From Atrichornis clamosus (taxonomy: Eukaryota > Chordata > Aves > Passeriformes > Menuridae): a stretch of 64,000 bases of DNA. The position numbers and the translations under genes are program-made. The stretch lies in the NCBI GenBank assembly GCA_013400975.1, contig WBMZ01009036.1, positions 1 through 64,000 of the forward strand, written 5' to 3'. Each line of letters begins with the position of its first letter. Within the stretch, counting starts at the first letter, position 1. Shown one piece after another: positions 1 through 12,950 of the stretch. Under the pieces are notes generated by a model. It worked only from the letters and a program-made list of their open reading frames with translations. It made no database searches and had not been told where the DNA came from.

Positions 1-43
1 CTAACGAGCATTTCTCACATTTCTAACATTTCTCACATTTCTC
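1..43 (+). repeat. Short 9-bp tandem repeat at window edge
   Basis: Units of the form CACATTTCT / AACATTTCT repeat about four times from position 8 to 43. The array starts close to the window edge, so more units may lie to the left. Read on the minus strand it gives the repeated NVR residues of a short frame, which is therefore not evidence of a gene. Confidence 0.7.
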
Positions 44-1964
44 TGCAGCCTGGAAGAGAGGGGTGCACCACCACAGGCGGTATCCCAGGAGCAGTTTTCC
101 CATGGTTTCCAAACCGAGCAATGGAGAAAAAGCATTGTCCACTGCTCCTTCTCACCCACTTTGGTAGTGGTGTACCCTTGTATAACCACTGCAGAATAAG
201 TGGATGTCTCTGCCAGCTGCAAAATGGGCAAAATGGCAAAGAACATCAGCAGCAGAAAAACTAACCGGGATTTAGCACATCATGGGCAGATCACACCCCA
301 GACAATCAAGGTGCTCCTAAAGCACTGTCCAAATACACTCAGGTGATCTCCACCACGGCAGATGTACCCCAGGAATTCAGTTCTTCTCCTTTTTCCACCA
401 GGAAGGCTGTTCTGTCTCCCTTACACAATTTTTGCAGATAGCCCTGTCTGAGATGTGTACAATTAAAACCACAGTCATCAACAAAAACATCTGTTAGCCA
501 TGAAGAACTAAGTGTAATTAAACATTAATGCTTTTCTTATATGTCCCTCTGTATAAAAATTAATTTACTTACCAGGAAGTTTAGAAGCTTCAAGAAAGAA
601 CAGGTTGTTATTAGTCCTGATACCTGTCTTTCCCTTATCTTCTGTTTACACAGATGATGAAAATGGCTGAAAATTAACCTTGGAAGGCTTGTTTGGTTCT
701 ACCCAGGCCAAGAGACTGTCTTTCATTTTGGTTCCAGGCATGGAGCCAGAGTGTGATCATTTTTAAAGGGTGTTTAGCTGAGATAAGTCGTGTTTCTGAG
801 TGGTAACATTTTCAGAAGAGTTCTGTTTTATAAGCCCTTAAATCAAATTTTCACTTGTGACTTGTGAACGTGGGTGTGGAACATCAATTTGCAACAATGT
901 CCCAGGTCCCCAAAATCAAATTCTATCAGTAGGAGCCAAGTTCCTTTGAAGACCTGGATCCTGCATGTCCTGATATTCCAAGGATTTGTCCCACCAGCAA
1001 GAGCCCGCACACTGTCTGCTCTGCTTAATTGTTTATGTTCCTCAGCACAGCACTGGGTGGTAAACAGAAGGCAGTTTATCCCTGAGGAAAAGAGAAATTC
1101 AAAATACCTCCTATTTACTCTCACTGTCTCCTGGAAGGTAAAGACAAGCACACAGACAGTTGTGGAGCACATGATGAAGTGCATTTCCATAGGAGCCCTC
1201 AGGCTCCTAAGTGACAGTGCCATAATTAAAAACAAGATGCTTGCTATTCCTCAAAATTATTTATTCAAGGTTTAAATGCATTTGTCATACTGATTTAGTG
1301 TGAATGGTCTTAAAACCTTTCACAAATAGTAGATGTTAAATGTGTGCCAGATTAATTTCTGTGCTGTTGCAATTTGCATTGGGCAAACTTTCTCAGCAGA
1401 CTTTGCTGCATCCTGTTTTGTTCCAATATTGTTTCTCTTCTGCCTGCTTGAAGAAATTAAATGACATCTTTAAAAAACTGTAGGTGAGAAATGCATACCA
1501 TGACTCATTGGAGGAGACAAATTAATTATTTCCAGTGTTTGTGGTCATCTTGAGAGTCCAGAGGTGTAGTTCTGTGAATCGGGAAGGATTAGGTAATTGT
1601 GGCCCAGGTCTTCCATGATGGGACCTAAACGTTATTGCTGCTCTGTGCAATCCTTCTCCTTAGCTTAGATGGCAAAACTTGGATTTTAAAGCCACAAGCT
1701 GCTCCTGCTAATGTGAATAAATAAGTCTCATCAAGCATAAGAACCAAGCCAGTGGGTGGAATCCCTCAGCAGACTCTTGGCAATACGAGGCTGATGCACC
1801 CACAACACAGCAAAGCCAGACTATCAGGAGGGCGTGTTGGCATCAGGTGACCTACACCAAGGTAGTTTTCCATACTCCTCTGTGGGGATACCGGGCTAAT
1901 TGAGAATGTAATTTGGCCAGATGTGGAAAAACTGCTGGTTAAGAGTTCACATTCTTGTTTCAAC
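44..1964. other. No gene recognised
   Basis: The longest frames are overlapping sense and antisense frames of about 130 codons at 843-1275. Neither resembles a known family or has exon-like boundaries that I can support. Confidence 0.5.
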
Positions 1965-2070
1965 CATAGAATCACAGAATGGTTTGGGTTGGAAGGGACC
2001 TTAAAGATCACTACGTCCCAACCCCTGCCATGGGCAGGGACACCTCCCACTAGACCAGACTGCTGGTGGT
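1965..2070 (-). mobile_element. CR1 LINE 3' fragment
   Basis: It starts CATAGAATCACAGAATGG, the reverse complement of the CR1 octamer tail, followed by TTTGGGTTGGAAGGGACC. That is the terminal block of avian CR1 read on the minus strand. The similarity fades after the TAGACCAGA block, so this is a heavily 5'-truncated copy of about 105 bp. Confidence 0.9.
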
Positions 2071-3577
2071 TGAACAGCCACTTAAAGGCATCAGAGGTCA
2101 CCTGGGGCACCCCAAAACCGGTAGCTTCAGGGGTGAAGGCTCCTGTAGGTCCTATGTCACATCTGCCAGCTCAATGCGAGTGTTTCAGCTGTTTCAAATA
2201 TTTGGTGTCTTTTCAGGTCTTCATCCTGAGCCCTGGTGTCCACTGAGAAAAATGGTGGGACAGCTCTCCATGTTATTTCTGAAAAGAATTAACATGGAAG
2301 TTAAAGATGTGGGACACTCCAAGGAGTTACTGCTGTAAGCATTGAGGCAATAACGGGATCACACCACGAGAACAGTGTTATGACCTTTCTCTGCAAAACA
2401 GCAGGAAAAATCCAGATCCCTTTTCATACTTTTCTTATATGTTTTGCATTTATTCTCATAAACTAAGCCACAGACTTTAAAAAGTTTCTCTGTTGTCCTG
2501 CCAGTACTTGCAAAACAGATAAATTCTACACTAGGAATTGCAGTTTTGGCCTTACTGGATGACAAATAAAGACATGTCCCTCTTTCATATGTCTATCAGA
2601 TACACTGGCTGAAAGATTAGCACTTTTTAATAAATTTTTGTTGGTCTTGCCTCAAATCACAAGCACTTTGGGAAAAGTGAGTGAAACACTTCAAGGCAGG
2701 GACTGGGAAAAAAGCCCCACCACTCCCCTTCCTCTTCAAAACCACAAAGAAACCATGCAGGCAAAGCTGAATATTTTATTTGTTTGTTTGTTTTTGCCGA
2801 AAAAGGAAAAGCCAGAGTATCTCTGAAGTCCAGTAAAGACTTTTATACGGAGCAGATGGGAGCCAGGGGGCAGTGATGCAATGGAGGCTGGAAGGATCAG
2901 GTCAGCAGCTGGAGCACCGACACCTCTGGTGACTGGCAAGACAAATGTAAATCTGATTGCTCCGACCCCTGACTTTCTGAGACATGACGAGGCACAGTGT
3001 AATGCAGCAGCCTTCCTGTATTAACTGGAAGACTCGGAGACTTTCTCTTTCCTGGATTATCACAGCTAAACTTATTGCTCCCAAGGCAGTACCCCAAGTC
3101 ACTCTGGCTTTGGGATTTACTGCTTGAGACGACACTTGCCAGGTTGGGAAAAAAGCTTTTTCCAAATCTCTGTGTGACTCCTCGCTTTATAGAGCTGAAG
3201 TCAAGCTGCTCCAGCTTCAGACTCTTTGTGTTTTAGTTATCACTGGGTTTTATGAGTGCAGAATGTTTTCCCAGTTATTAGATGCTCTGCCTGGAATGCA
3301 GCGATGGATTATTTATTGAGCGCAATAACACCCCCCTGATGTGGTGTTTGTCCAGTGATGAAGGACTGGGAGTGAGTGAATGGGGCCCAGCTGTGTGCCT
3401 TGATCCAAACCAGCCCCAGCCTTTGGAGGGATCATTCTCTTTCCTGGGATATGCAGAACTACAGCAATTCCTATCAGAGCTGACCTTTGTGCTTTTGCTT
3501 CTCAGGTGGGAAATAAGGGCCCATTCATTGTTCAGATTTGGAGAGGCAGCTTAAAGGGTTATGGCTGAACCACTCTC
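2071..3577. other. No gene recognised
   Basis: AT-leaning DNA with only short frames below 95 codons. I see no repeat family or exon in it. Confidence 0.5.
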
Positions 3578-3800
3578 AGAATCATAGAAACACCAAGGTT
3601 GGAAAACACATCCAAGATGATCAAGTCCAACTTTTGACCCAATTCCACTGTGCCCACTAAACCAGATTGTGAAGTGCCACATACACTCTTTTTTTCTACA
3701 CTTCCAGAGATGGTGACTCCACCACTCCCCTGACAAGGCTGTTCCAATGCTTAGCCACTCTTTCAGTGAAGGAAGAATATAATATTAAGCCCTCTGATGG
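3578..3800 (-). mobile_element. CR1 LINE 3' fragment, divergent subfamily
   Basis: This copy belongs to the subfamily whose end reads AATCATAGAA, CACCAAGGTTGGAAAA, ATCAAGTCCAAC. It continues through GGTGACTCCACCACTCCC and CACTCTTTCAGTGAAG. It is about 220 bp and more diverged than the copies that match the GGTTTGGGTTGGAAGG type. Confidence 0.88.
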
Positions 3801-3988
3801 AAAATCAGAAGATCCAGCTCCTGTTTCCATGCGCAGCCTTAATTACCTGCGTCACGAGCTTCTCAAACGAACATTTTGGCATTGCTTCCAAAATCCAGTT
3901 AACTCAACCTCTTCCTCTACATTTATCCATACGATCAAGGGACATCTCTGAATCAGCTGTTCCTGGAGTTGACCCTGACTGACACCAG

Positions 3989-4266
3989 AATCTTCAGCTG
4001 ATGGGCCAAACTTGGCTGGGTTGGCAAGGCAGGAGTATTGCCCTGTTGCTCCCCCATGCCACCGCAGGTAAACTGCATTTCTGGAGAGACCAACGTTTCC
4101 TTAAAAAAAAAAAAAAAAGGAATTGTTNAATCTTCAGCTGATGGGCCAAACTTGGCTGGGAGCAAGGCAGGAGGATTGCCCGGTCACTCCCTCATGCCAC
4201 CGCAGGTAAACTGCATTTCTGGAGAGACCAAAGTTTCCTTTTAAAAAAAAAAAAAAGGCATTGTTC
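3989..4266 (+). repeat. 140-bp direct tandem duplication with N at the junction
   Basis: Unit 1 (3989-4128) and unit 2 (4129-4266) both start AATCTTCAGCTGATGGGCC and both end in a poly-A run followed by a GG-ATTGTT-like tail. They differ by several substitutions and small indels (for example GGGTTGGCAAGG versus GGGAGCAAGG). The only N in the window, at 4128, is the last base of unit 1. This may be a real tandem duplication or a haplotype or assembly join. Confidence 0.85.
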
Positions 4267-5390
4267 TAAGCCAGTCCCACTGCAACTATTCATCTCCAAA
4301 AATTAGATGACACTGAAGTCCTTTTTCAAGCAATCCTTTCCCAGCTATAACAGCACAGCCTTTGCTGCTGAGTGGGTTTTTTCCCCCTTTAATTGGCCTA
4401 CCTAGGGGTTGAATAATCTGTAATTTTATATTTCCCGTGCTCAAATTCTGCTGGGGGTGGCAGGCAACTATTTTACAATGCATTCTGTCTTGCTCCTGGA
4501 ATAGCTGGGAAGATTTTGAAGGTCCTCAAGCACTCTGGGGAGCCAGCTCACCTTGCACGATGACAAAGAAAGAGCAATTATCTCCAACTGAAGCTGCAGG
4601 CAGAAATGAAAAATAAATACTGAAAACATGCCAAAGAACTCAGAGAGCTCATGGAAAACTTTTTTTTAAAGGAGCAGATTGGTTATAGAGCATCATCTCC
4701 TTCCAGTGTTGAAGAGAAAGAGAGAGAGCACGGCTTGGGGTTTGTAATTCCTTTTGGGAAAAACCCCCACCTTGTAATTGGGATAACATAGCACGGCACA
4801 CACTGGCATTCTGCTCTGTGAGTGCTGCAAGAGAAATGATGAACAAGTCACCTCCATGCCTGATCCCAGCACACCCTTTCCTTGCACACAGGCAAGGTGG
4901 AGGAACAGGAAAGATTCACTGCCCTCTTATGGAAACCTGTCCAGTCACTGCCTGGGAATGGCTGAGCCAGGAGCAACCTGGGCTTTTCCAGAGCTACCAA
5001 TTCACCTGCTGGAAAATGAACCCTTACCCCAGAGCAAGGACTTTTGTTATGGTATAGCTAAACAGAGCTCCTGCGCTGGAGGTTGTTGTTTTTTCCATGC
5101 TCTTTTCCCAGCAGTATCAGATACCAGCAAGTCTCCCAGTGCACAAATGCCCCGGGGTCCCCACAGAGCAGAGCCTGAGTGGCTGATTTCTTGGCAAAGT
5201 TGTGTTTCTGCTGGCAGTTCCATTGGGACCACGCTCTATCCCAGGGTGAATTGGCTCCCACTGGCTCTTCAAACATTCACCAAAAGCACAGGCAACAGTT
5301 CTAAAGAAGCTGAATGTGGTATTGATATTCCTCTAGGAGGGAATTAGAACCGTTATTTTCCTTGGAAATTAGATGAAAGCATAGCCAGGT
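4267..5390. other. No gene recognised; 163-codon chance frame
   Basis: The frame at 4856-5347 (plus) is among the longest outside CR1, but it is low in family-like features and overlapped by antisense frames. I do not call it a gene. Confidence 0.5.
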
Positions 5391-5688
5391 GGGGGTTGGT
5401 CTCTTCTGGCAGGTAACAAGAGAGAGGATGAGAGGAAATGGCCTCAAGCTGTACCACGAGAGGTTTAGGTGGGATATTAGGAAAAAATTCTTCACTGAAA
5501 GGGTGGGCAGGCACTGGAACAGGATGCCCAGGGCAGTGGTGGACTCACCATCCCTGGGAGTGTTCAAAAGATGTGTGGATGTGGCCCCTGGGGACATGGG
5601 TTAGTGGTAAACACGGTGGTGCTGGACTAATGGTTGAACACAACAGTTTTTAGGGTCTTTTCCAACTCTAACTATTCCACGATTCTAA
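5391..5688 (+). mobile_element. CR1 LINE 3' fragment (about 300 bp)
   Basis: It runs in CR1 sense from GGGGGTTGGTCTCTTCTGGC through GAGGTTTAGGTGGGATATTAG and GTGTGGATGTGGC, and ends CTATTCCACGATTCTAAGA. It is the same subfamily as 3578-3800 in the opposite orientation. Short frames across it are retroelement shadows. Confidence 0.92.
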
Positions 5689-5860
5689 GATTTTTGGGGA
5701 CACAAATCCAGAACAGCTGAATGCTGGTATAAAGGACCTCAGGAACACATCATCAAACAAATAAATTGCAATGAAATCAGCACAGTCTATTGCTCAGAGC
5801 ATGGTGCTGGTAACACTGAGCGCACAGGTCTGGTCCCTGTACGGGCCACTCATTTAAGAG

Positions 5861-5920
5861 GACTTGACTTGATGGTCCCTGTGGGTTCTGTCCGACTCAG
5901 AACATTCTGTGAAATCCGTG
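5861..5920 (+). mobile_element. CR1 LINE terminal scrap
   Basis: About 60 bp matching the TTGGACTCGATGATCCTTGTGGG type of CR1 end, here GACTTGATGGTCCCTGTGGG followed by ACATTCTGTGAAATCC. Only the extreme 3' end is kept. Confidence 0.75.
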
Positions 5921-6208
5921 AAACACTAGCTGGGAGGTTTTTGACCTCTCTGTCCAGGTGTTGGGTGTTGGCTCCTTGGATGACACCTCTGGCAAGCAGA
6001 GTTTAAATGGATGATACGGACAGACCCTGGACTCCCTTACACTGCAAACCTGTCTTTTATCTACCAGCATCTAATATAGAATTAAACCTGCTGAAATGAA
6101 ACATTTGCTTGCTGCACCTTCTTTTTATTTCTGAGAAACCAGCAAGGCTGATCACATTTTCATGGCCATTTGCCACTCAGGTGAGCTCAGGGCAATCTCT
6201 CTCAGTCT

Positions 6209-6345
6209 CCAGAGTTCAACAAGTGTTTGGACAATGCTCTCAGGCACAGGATGGGATTGTTGGGGTGCCCTCTGCAGGGCCATGAGTTGGACTCAATGAC
6301 CCTTGTGGGTCCCTTCCAACTCAGAATATTCTGTGATTCTGTGTT
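6209..6345 (+). mobile_element. CR1 LINE 3' fragment
   Basis: It contains TTTGGACAATGCTCTCAGGC, GGGATTGTTGGGGTGC and GAGTTGGACTCAATGACCC, and ends ATTCTGTGATTCTGTG. This subfamily differs from the neighbour at 5391-5688. Confidence 0.92.
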
Positions 6346-7627
6346 TCTCTATGTCTCTCACCACATCCAGGTTGAACAGAATGGATTCTGTTAAATGAAC
6401 ACGGAAAATTCACGCAAGCTCCCAGAGACTAAGGAGGTGTTGTTGTACCTGTAACTCTGAGGGCAGCACCTGAGAGCAACAGATGAAGAATCAGGTGCCA
6501 CGAAGCAGCAGAAGGAAATTGCTTGCCTTTAAGCAGTGTGAAATCAGCTTTCCTGAATGAAGTTTCACACCCAGCAAAGCGCAGCGCAGGTGGCAGACCT
6601 GCGCCTCTCAAGGCAGATCTATAAATTATGACCTCCTGGCTCATTAAAACTTGCCTGGTAATTCTGCTGCCCTCTTAATCTATGCCAAGGGAAATAGAAT
6701 TTAGGGATGCAAAACACTCTTTCTGCAATTGCTCAGCAATAAATATTTTATCTGCTGGAGGGGAAAAAAAGGTAGGAAGAAATCTGTTGAATTCCCCTGT
6801 TTTTGATGGTTAACGCTCAGGCTTCTCGTGTTCTTTGTCAGATTTCTGGATACGTACTCTGAACACATTCTCTTCATGAGCTCAGACACAGAAAACAGAG
6901 GGGGATGAGTTTGTTTGTAGGTATTTCTTATTTGACAGATGCAAAACGTCTTACACACTACCTCTGGGCAAGGTTCCCAGATAACATCAACTAGCCAAAC
7001 TGGGTGCCACAAAAGAAAATTAAACCTGTTAATTCACTGTGTGTTGGCAAAAAAATTATAAGTATGTACATCACTGTGTAATTATTCTGATTTAGTATCT
7101 GTAGGTTCACTGTAATGGAGCAGCGAAGTGATCAGTTCTCAAAAATAATAGATTTTTCATATGCTGAAGATGGCCTTTCACTGAAGAAATGTAATTATGG
7201 GCTAATCCTTTCCAGCAGCTTGAGGTGGAAAGAGATTCCCATTGGTAAGAAGTCATGGAAGTTCACCATCATTAAAGGCTGGATGGAGGATGTGGGTCCC
7301 CTATAAATAGTGCAGGACGTAGGACTGAACTTGCCATTTCCTGCAGTGGAAAGAACTTTTCTTTCTCAATACACCACTGAGAACAGTTCAGCCCACTAAT
7401 TTAATTAGAAGGGAATTTACAGGCAGTATTAGGTCTAATATGAAATCCTGGAGCCGCTGAAGGGAATTTTGGTCACTAATTGCACAAGGGTTTTACTGCA
7501 TGTCTTATGTAAAGATGCTGGGAAAGTGAAAAGTGGGAGAGAAAATCAGTGAGGCCTTGTCAGGCTTTATGGGAGTTTAGCTTGGTGACTGAGCCTGAGT
7601 GAGCAGGATGCCAGGACAGCTCTTAAA
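6346..7627. other. No gene recognised
   Basis: Only short frames are present, the longest about 103 codons on the minus strand at 6701-7012. I find no exon, repeat family or RNA gene. Confidence 0.5.
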
Positions 7628-7842
7628 CAGGGAGAAATTTCTTCCCTGACAGGGTGGTCAGGCATTGGGATGGGCTGTCCAGGAGGGTGGTGGTGTCTCC
7701 ATCCCTGGAAGTGTTCAAAAACGTGTGGATGTGGCACTTGGGACGCGGGTTAGTGGTGAACCTGGCAGTGCTGGGTTAGGGGCTGGAGTCAATATTCTTA
7801 GAGGTCTTTCCCATCCCTAACGATTCTGTGACTCTGTGATCC
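7628..7842 (+). mobile_element. CR1 LINE 3' fragment
   Basis: It runs from AACAGGGAGAAATTTCTTCC through AGGGTGGTCAGGCATTGGGA and GTGTGGATGTGGCACTTGGG to CGATTCTGTGACTCTGTG. It is the same type as 5391-5688 and also in sense. Confidence 0.92.
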
Positions 7843-10800
7843 TAAAGGGTCCCTCAGCCTTCTGCCTGCTCCTCACCATCCCTCCCAAGAGAAAGGAATG
7901 TCAGAAACTGGAGCAGCCTTTGTTAATATTTAGGTCCAGGGAAAAAGCCTCTAAACCCTGGTTATGGCTCTGCTGATCAAAGTCCCAACGTGTGGTAATT
8001 TCAGTGATGCTCAGAGGGGCACAGGAGGTCCCACGCTGCCAACGCTGTCTCTAAGGAGACAAAACCAGACTGTCTTTGCAAACTCTGCTCTTGCCACACA
8101 GTAGAAACAAAGATTTTATTTTTACTTCCTTGCAGGAAAGCTCTGATCTAAATAAATTATAGGTGCACACTAAAAGAAAGAACACTCCCTCCCCTTCTTC
8201 ACCTACATAAAATTTGCTTAAATAACAAATCTGCATAGAAATAGGAGATGCTGTCATGCCTGATAGATGAACATGTAACAGCCCAATTGCATTACCAGGA
8301 AGACAGTAAACATTTTGCTCTCCTTTTAAAAATAAATTATGCCCTGTTAATACATATTTTGCTTCCATAATAATGCCAAAAATGAAATTACTGGTCCTGC
8401 ATCAAACACATCAAAGCTAAATGTGCTCATTTTCTGCTGCAGCTGTTGGATGCTCCCAGCTCTTCAAAGACCATTTCCTGGGACTTCTTGAGAGCCTCTT
8501 CACAGTGAGTCACCAAAAGTAATCTTGCTTCCCTGGAGATGACTGCTGGAAAGCGGAATTTTGGGGAAGCTGCTGAGCTGAGGAAAGTTTTCACAGCTTC
8601 CTTACAGACCTACTGCTGTTACTCCCTCCAAGCTTTGAAGCAAAGATGCACCACAAAGACCATGAGAAGATGGGGCCAGCAAAGCCACTTTGTGGCCTCT
8701 GTGAGCTCAGGATTTACCAGAAGTCATAGAAAACAAAGTAACTGAGGAGCCATACGTTTTAAAGGTGCCCAAACATTAACAGGTCAAATTCCCTGAGTTT
8801 TTCCTGTGTGCAGCCCAACAACTCCAGGTTGAAGGGGAGCCTGGTGCGTGGAGCAGTGGGAAAACCCAATGGAAACCGTTCATGCACCTGCGCTGTCTGG
8901 TGGCCAAAGAGTCCTTTCAGGCTATAAACACCAAAAATCCATTTCACAACTATTTTAAGGCAACTGAGCAGCAATTATTCAAGCCCAAAAGCTGAGCCTC
9001 TGGGGTGTTTGAACACTGATGCTGATTATCAGGAAACGCCACAGGAGAGAGGTTGGAGTGTGTCTAGGAGAGGCCAGAAGAAATTTGTGCAGCCACAGGT
9101 AACAGGTCACTTCTTTAATCTTTGTTCCCTTCAGTGTGGCAGCTCAAAAGTAGAAGCCAGGCTTCAGGGATGTAAAACACAGGATAATAAAAATATATTT
9201 TAAAGGATTTAAGCACGGTTGTGGAAGTGGCACAGGGTTGGAAAACTGGAGCTAGCATTTATGCTCACCCTGGTCCTTTCTTTTTCTTAAGTGAGAGCAT
9301 GAAAACAGAAGCTGACTTCCATGACTGAAGTCATCTCAGGAAAACTGGGAAGGATTTGAAGACTTTTTAACAAAGTTGCAACCATTGCCAAGCCATGGTG
9401 TCACTAGGGTTTTTTATCTACAATGTTGGATGACAAATCTAATCACAAATCAAAGATTGCAAAGGCCCACACGAGAACTGTGCCACAAAAAATAATCAAT
9501 CCTTGAGCAAAAAAGCAATCTGAATCATATTTCTATGATACAGCAAGAGCCTTAGATCCTAAGCAGTAGGAATAAATAAGTCAATAAAAAATGAGAGCTC
9601 CAGTCATTCTCTTCTGGCCCACTTTGAATTTGCATTACTAGCAGAGGGGGTGGGGGTGAGAGAGAAGAAAGGATCATTATACAATCCCTTCCCAGTTTTC
9701 TGAGCCACTCCACTCAAGTGGCAAAATGGGACCACTTGTGGAATTAACACAGAACCATTTGGATCACAGAGCTGTGTTGTCGCACGGCACCTCCTAATTA
9801 TTGTGGTCCCAGTGGTACATTAATTGTGATGGTCACCAGCTGGTATTTCACTCCTTTCAGACACCCCCCACTGAATATTGCTCCAGCATTTACCAGTCAG
9901 TGGGAAATATGATTACAAGATGCCTGGTTCTTTGCCCATGAAACAGTTGATTTCTTCCCAAATACTCTGTAAGAGGAAGTGACAACCTGTGCACGATGCC
10001 AGCTCAGAGCAGGGGGAAGGAGACAACAGATTGCAAGGTCATTGCAAGATTGGAGAGGCAATTTCAGGTGGACAAAGCAGTTATTTGGGTCTTTTAGCTG
10101 CCCCTGTGGGTTAATACTTGAAAACCGCCATGGTTGCCTGTGTTAGCATTTTTGCATCCAATGGCATGATTTACTGATCTAGGTAATTAAGTTGAAATCA
10201 ATAAGATGAGCAGGGAAATTAAGACTGAGTTCCATCTCAGACTCAATGGGTGATACAGCCAGTAGCTGAGGTTTGCCATGGCAGGAGGTGAGGCAGTTTG
10301 GAGCTGCAGGTACTGGCAGAGGAAAATTTCTGGATCTTTCTCCATAGGTTGATTCGGGATTATGAAAAAATAAGGTTAGTGGGAGGATAACAAAAAGTCA
10401 AAGGTTCTAGGTAGAAAAAAATCTTGTTTTTTCTGATTAAGTATATTCCAGCATTAAAAAAAAAAAAAAAAAATTAATTTCCCCGGGAAGGACTGGCTGG
10501 ATTGTAACATCCCCTCACTGGGGACACAGATCTGTCCAGGTGTCCCACTTCATGCAGAGCACGCAGGGGTGGTGGCAGCTCATTTCCTTCTCCCTGAATG
10601 CTCCTGGCTGCATTTTATTGCTGTCCCTCCACCTGAAGCATTTGCAAATGCATGAGTGGCTCAGGAAGCTGCCAGCCCTGGGGCAGGTGAACCCATTTCA
10701 CCCGGACATCAGGAAGCAGTAAGGATGGTTATCCTGCTGCACAGGAACATATTTCTTTCAACAGAAAGGCATCACCCCCTCTAGAGAGAGAGATGCCTTC

Positions 10801-11286
10801 ATTAGCTGGCTCTGCTCAGCTTGACACTCGCACTTCTAACAGCCCAGAAAGAGCCAGAAGAACGGGGAGCTTCCAGCTACAGGGTGGGGTCTCGGCTGGT
10901 ATTTGACACTCAGAGCAATAGTAAGTAATAATCAAGCTGTGCTAATTTCCAGCAGCCAAAGATTTGACCTTAACAAGGCATTTTTAGAACTATTTGCTGT
11001 TTCTCATATGGACAGCACTCTTTGTCTAATGGCCAAGAACTGCAATTATGTCTTTTTTGCTTAGAAGTGGTGAGAATTTGGACTGGATGTGATTAAATCT
11101 TGGTTACTGACTGTGTAAAGCCTCTGCAGAACTTCAAGTCAGCTAAAGACAGTTTGCAAAAATCCCACCAGGCATCTGTAAAAGTTCAGGGCAACGTCTC
11201 CTACGCAACTTCAGGACTAATTCACAGCTTCCCTCTGATGGAATTGCAACTCTTCATAAGGCTAAGGGGGAGAGATTTATCACAAT
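7843..11286. other. No gene recognised (3.4 kb)
   Basis: Unique-looking AT-leaning DNA with a poly-A run at 10456-10473 and short chance frames. No CR1 copy is recognised here. This is one of the longest gaps between recognisable repeats in the left half. Confidence 0.5.
10456..10473 (+). repeat. Poly-A run
   Basis: Eighteen consecutive A. No retroelement body is recognised upstream of it. Confidence 0.9.
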
Positions 11287-11364
11287 AGGAAGGACTGGAT
11301 GATCATGGAGGCCTTTTCCAAGATTAATGAGCCTATGATTCTATGGTTCTATTCTACGATTCTA
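11287..11364 (+). mobile_element. CR1 LINE terminal scrap
   Basis: GGACTGGATGATCATGGAGG followed by CCTATGATTCTATGGTTC and further degenerate octamers, which is the extreme CR1 3' end. Confidence 0.8.
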
Positions 11365-12004
11365 GATATTTAAGCCTGAAGTAATAGCAGGAATTCAATT
11401 AGTATTTTAAGGACAAAACAGAGCCCTTCTTACTCCAGGGCAGCTCTTACACTAGCTCACCTCACGGTATCTTTCCCAAACCTGGTCGCTGAGGAACAGA
11501 GGGCAGTGAGCTGATCAGTTTAACACCCACCAGGTATTAGAGGTGGGTTTCCCCCAGCAGAGCCATGGCTGGGGAAATTCAGTTTGCTCCTATGGAGCGA
11601 TGGCACAGCAGCACAACTGCAGCCAGGGGCACAGAAGTGCTGCCCCAGACACGGCCACGCCGTTTAGCTTGTCCTGCTGTGAGATCTGATGGGATGGAGA
11701 TCAAAGACTCTTCCCCTGGCAGGGGTTTTGGCTCAGTTCCTGCGTTTTTAAAACGAGGGATGGCTCTGGGAATGGTCAGAAGGGGAGACACGAGTGCCTG
11801 AAGGCAAACCAGGGGCTGGCCCTGCTGGTGGAGGTGCTGGGTGGTACAGACAGAAGCTGGGCAGTTTTTAAACCCTTCATGCTGATAACTCTTGCCATCA
11901 GCTTTCTTAACTGGCAAGAATGGCACTGAAATGGGTTCCACTGGGAGCAGGTCACCCGGCCTGCCTGCACACCTCACACTGCACTGGGCCCAGGAATGTA
12001 GGTC

Positions 12005-12281
12005 CCAGGGATAGGACAATGGGGAATGGCTTCAAACTGGAGAAGGGCAGGTTTAGGTTAGATATTGGGAAGAAACTCTTCCCTGTGAGGTGGTGAGGCC
12101 CTGGCACAGGTTGCCCAGAGAAGTTGTGGCTGCCCCATCCCTGGAAGTGTCCAAGGCCATGCTGGATGGGACTTGGAACAACCTGGGATAGTGGAAGGAG
12201 TCCCTGCCCATGGCCGGGGGTGGGACTGGATGAGCTTTAAGGTCCCTTCCAGCCCCAACCATTCTGTGATTCTGTGATTCC
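12005..12281 (+). mobile_element. CR1 LINE 3' fragment
   Basis: A well-preserved end of about 275 bp. It runs from GGGGAATGGCTTCAAACTGG through GAGGCCCTGGCACAGGTTGC and CATCCCTGGAAGTGTCCAAG to ATTCTGTGATTCTGTGATTC. Antisense frames across it produce the common spurious CR1 peptides. Confidence 0.95.
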
Positions 12282-12925
12282 AAGGAAATCACTCTGGAAG
12301 TTGAGTCATGAGTTCTACAAGTGAAGAGGGACAACACTGGTATCCCAGTATCCAACACCTGACAGTATCTATCCATTAGAGTTGAGCTGGGCTGTAGCGC
12401 CAGCCTGGGAAAACTGCAGCAAGTAATAAAAATGATCCCTTTTCCTCCCTTAAAACTTCAATGAATCACCTTAAGATTGACTCTTGCTTAACCAGATGTG
12501 ATTGAGAAGGTGTGGATATCACCTCTGAGGAAGGAGGGGACAACTCAGAGTGTTTAAATTGAAAGAGTCAGCACAGAAATGAGTCTGAGTGCACATTTAT
12601 ATGTGCTAATCATCTCATCTGCAGTGCCTGGCTGTGATGTTGCTTTCTGCATTAGTTCTGTGTTTCAGATTAACAACAGGATCCTTTACTCAATTACAGC
12701 AACACTCCTGATGAGTTTGTTGACATATTTGCTAATTTTCCCATGACTGTTTTGGAGAGTGCACATACATTATTAATGAACTGAAGTTGCCTTGTATTTG
12801 ATCAGTTACCTTTTACCCAGGTGTTGATATCACATAGAATCAGACCCCATTCCTGAATGGAATTTCCCCTTTGTTGTGCCACTAGCTTGTTTCCATTATA
12901 TGATCCTGGCATGTTCCACAAATTT

Positions 12926-12950
12926 ATAAATAGATAAATAAATAAATAAA
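12926..12950 (+). repeat. (ATAA)n simple repeat
   Basis: A short run of imperfect ATAA units (TATAAATAGATAAATAAATA). Confidence 0.85.

Noticed and set aside
1..43. Short tandem repeats considered as a CRISPR array
   Set aside because: The units are 9 bp with no spacers, in vertebrate DNA.
843..1275. Opposed frames of 130 and 133 codons
   Set aside because: Sense and antisense open frames over the same DNA without any recognisable motif.
4856..5347. 163-codon plus frame
   Set aside because: No family resemblance, antisense frames of similar quality overlap it, and no splice or promoter support.
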